14,703 nt of DNA from Gammaproteobacteria bacterium (GTDB lineage: Bacteria > Pseudomonadota > Gammaproteobacteria > Pseudomonadales > Azotimanducaceae_A), in the NCBI GenBank assembly GCA_002714125.1, contig PAWP01000112.1, forward strand, positions 15,973-30,675. The letters are read 5' to 3'. The position numbers and the translations under genes are program-made. The notes below the pieces were generated by a model. The model saw only the letters and a list, made by a program, of their open reading frames with translations. It was not told the origin of the DNA and did not search any database. This document shows positions 13,268-14,703 of this stretch, in pieces (the stretch's first letter is position 1; every line of letters begins with the position of its first letter).

Positions 13268-14326
13268 ATGGAGCTTCTGGACCAGACCGAGGACAACTTA
13301 CCCATACTCAGCGATGTGCGCGAGGCGCACAAATTTGACGAAAGCGCCCTAGACAAGTATCTCGCAAAGCATCTCGAGGGCTACAGCGGCAACATGGCGT
13401 TGCAGCAGTTCTCCGGTGGCTCGTCGAACCCAACCTTTCTAGTCGAGTCCGGCAGCCACCGCTGGGTCATGCGCAAGCGCCCGCCCGGCAATCTGCTGCC
13501 CTCGGCGCATCAGGTTGACCGCGAGTATCGGGTCATGCATGCGCTGCAAGAGACCGGTGTGCCCGTACCAAAGATGCACCTTTTCTGCGACAACCCTGAT
13601 GTGATCGGGCGTGAGTTTTATGTCATGGAGATGATCGACGGGCGGGTCACTCGATCCGAACTCCCCGGCTTCACGCCAGCCGAACGCTCCACCTTCTACG
13701 ACGACTTCGCTCGGGTACTCGCCGCACTGCATACGGTCGACCACGAGGCAGTCGGACTTGCGAAACATGGCCGGCCGGGTAACTACTTCGCCCGCCAGAT
13801 CGACCGCTGGTCCAAACAATACGTTGCGGCCAAAACCGACGACATTCCGGAAATGGACGAACTGATGCGCTGGATGCCAGCTAACGTCCCAGACTGGGAG
13901 GAAATCTCGGTCATCCATGGCGACTACCGGGTGGGCAATGTTCTCGTGCACCCGACCGAGCCAAAAGTAGTGGCGGTGCTCGACTGGGAGATCTCCACTC
14001 TTGGCCACGCTCTGGGTGATCTCTCCTATCACTGCGCTTACGCCTATCACGCTGAGTTTGATGAGTTCATCAATGAACTGGATGAGCGTGGCATTCCCTC
14101 AGAACGGGACTATGTCGCGGCCTATTGCCGGCACGCCGGCAGGGACCCGGTACCCAACTGGAACTTCTGCGTTGCCTACAACCTGTTCCGGCTCGCCTCT
14201 ATCGTGCAAGGCGTGTACGCCAGAGGCCTGCAGGGTATCGCCAGCTCCGAGTTTCAGCTCGAGCAGCAGCAAGCACAGGTAAGAGCCCGCGCGGAGAAGG
14301 CCTGGGCGCTGGTTGAAGCCATGTGA
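13268..14326 (+). CDS. ACAD10/11-like phosphotransferase (APH-family kinase)
   Basis: The 352-residue protein is an aminoglycoside phosphotransferase-fold kinase of the group found as the N-terminal part of animal ACAD10/ACAD11 and as a stand-alone neighbour of acyl-CoA dehydrogenases in bacteria. Key elements are the Gly-rich SGGSSNPTF (49-57), Lys70 in MRKRPPG, Glu86 in the helix following SAHQVDREY, the catalytic HGDYRVGN (217-224, Asp219 and Asn224) and metal-binding DWE (239-241) followed by STLGHALGDLSY. In ACAD11-type systems such kinases phosphorylate 4-hydroxyacyl-CoAs for their catabolism, so the same is possible here; it is unlikely to confer antibiotic resistance. The start lies 3 bp after the hydrolase stop with little Shine-Dalgarno signal, suggesting translational coupling. 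No acyl-CoA dehydrogenase follows within the remaining 377 bp. Confidence 0.9.
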   Translation: MELLDQTEDNLPILSDVREAHKFDESALDKYLAKHLEGYSGNMALQQFSGGSSNPTFLVESGSHRWVMRKRPPGNLLPSAHQVDREYRVMHALQETGVPVPKMHLFCDNPDVIGREFYVMEMIDGRVTRSELPGFTPAERSTFYDDFARVLAALHTVDHEAVGLAKHGRPGNYFARQIDRWSKQYVAAKTDDIPEMDELMRWMPANVPDWEEISVIHGDYRVGNVLVHPTEPKVVAVLDWEISTLGHALGDLSYHCAYAYHAEFDEFINELDERGIPSERDYVAAYCRHAGRDPVPNWNFCVAYNLFRLASIVQGVYARGLQGIASSEFQLEQQQAQVRARAEKAWALVEAM

Positions 14327-14703
14327 CGAGGTCATGTAGGACCCCTCTGAACAGTCCGCTGCACGATTTCCGGTCGGTACACATCGGAATGTCATAAAGC
14401 AGTCGGGCGAGCAAACGCTATTGAACTTGATGGTATTGCTGCACGGCATTAGTTTGGGATAACCCCAATGCTCAGGTTATGCACCAACACCAGAGAACAG
14501 CTAGCTTTGGCTGCCAGATGCTCTTTAGGAGCCAAATCGACTACCGCCGACCCGGCCATACAGCAGCAAGCGCTGGCCAACTTTGTTCACGCCGAGCGCG
14601 CGAATCGGTCTGCAAACCTTAGACACAGCTGCCCCAAAAGCCTGCGGTCATATATCCAGCTCGAGGAGCGGACTCAACGAGCGCGAGCAGCACAAGACCA
14701 TCA
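14327..14703. other. 377-bp terminal stretch without a recognised gene
   Basis: Base order here lacks the codon periodicity of the neighbouring genes, and no product is recognisable on either strand. A frame open from ATG at 14468 to the right edge (78 codons) gives an Arg/Ala/Gln-rich translation with no ribosome site, so it is not called. A short stem (TTGGG and CCCAA around ATAAC at about 14454-14468, flanked by GCATT and AATGC) has no T-tract and is not a clear terminator. Confidence 0.4.

Noticed and set aside
13439..14050. 203-codon minus-strand open frame
   Set aside because: Antisense to the phosphotransferase gene, whose catalytic motifs are intact.
13268..14326. Aminoglycoside resistance gene
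   Set aside because: The APH fold is present, but the STLGHALGDLSY context and neighbours place it with ACAD10/11-type metabolic kinases.
14450..14475. Stem-loop after the phosphotransferase gene as terminator
   Set aside because: The perfect stem is only about 5 bp, lies about 125 bp past the stop and lacks a T-tract.
14468..14703. Partial plus-strand ORF open to the right edge
   Set aside because: No Shine-Dalgarno site, unrecognisable Arg/Ala-rich translation; more sequence would be needed to call it.
1..14703. CRISPR arrays, transposons, phage genes or anti-phage systems
   Set aside because: No regularly spaced repeats, transposase, integrase, terminal inverted repeats or defence-gene motifs were seen; the content is metabolic and transport genes.

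Overview
The window reads as chromosomal DNA of a GC-rich Gram-negative bacterium, most likely a proteobacterium and perhaps a marine or soil gammaproteobacterium. The evidence is indirect: operons are compact, Shine-Dalgarno sites are purine-rich, one protein has a Sec-type signal peptide, and the flavin-enzyme, epoxide-hydrolase and phosphotransferase repertoire is typical of lipid- or terpenoid-degrading Pseudomonadota. No rRNA, tRNA, insertion sequence, phage gene or CRISPR array was seen, and no transcriptional regulator gene lies in the window.

Left part (1-2875, all minus strand). In transcription order this holds two tandem paralogous four-helix-type membrane proteins (DUF6644-like), a 42-residue single-helix micro-ORF with a strong ribosome site overlapping the preceding stop codon, a 100-bp gap, a 273-residue protein of unknown function, and a HupE/UreJ-like membrane protein. 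The last two genes are coupled by a TGATG stop/start overlap, and the HupE-like gene is cut by the left edge. The 273-residue protein looks to me like the N-terminal domain and extreme C-terminal tail of a DUF3604/PHP-type protein with the catalytic middle missing.

Centre (3042-8011). A VOC/glyoxalase-fold protein follows an LLM-class (luciferase-like) oxidoreductase on the minus strand. A 464-bp spacer without a convincing gene separates these from a divergent plus-strand acyl-CoA-dehydrogenase-fold flavin monooxygenase or dehydrogenase (HsaA/DszC type). That gene converges on a Baeyer-Villiger monooxygenase with only 4 bp between stop codons. Three flavoenzymes of three unrelated folds therefore sit within about 4.2 kb.

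Right part (8104-14326). Two ABC exporter half-transporters are translationally coupled by an 8-bp overlap and lead into the Baeyer-Villiger monooxygenase on the minus strand. Divergently, an epoxide-hydrolase-type alpha/beta hydrolase and an ACAD10/11-like phosphotransferase form a plus-strand pair. The 117-bp divergent spacer carries a perfect 16-bp palindrome (GCGGACCCGGGTCCGC), the best regulatory candidate in the window. The last 377 bp hold no recognisable gene.

As an inferred whole, the centre and right look like a module for oxidising a hydrophobic, probably cyclic compound (hydroxylation, ketone-to-lactone oxidation, epoxide or ester hydrolysis, CoA-linked steps), paired with an exporter for substrate, intermediate or toxic product. 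The substrate cannot be read from the sequence.
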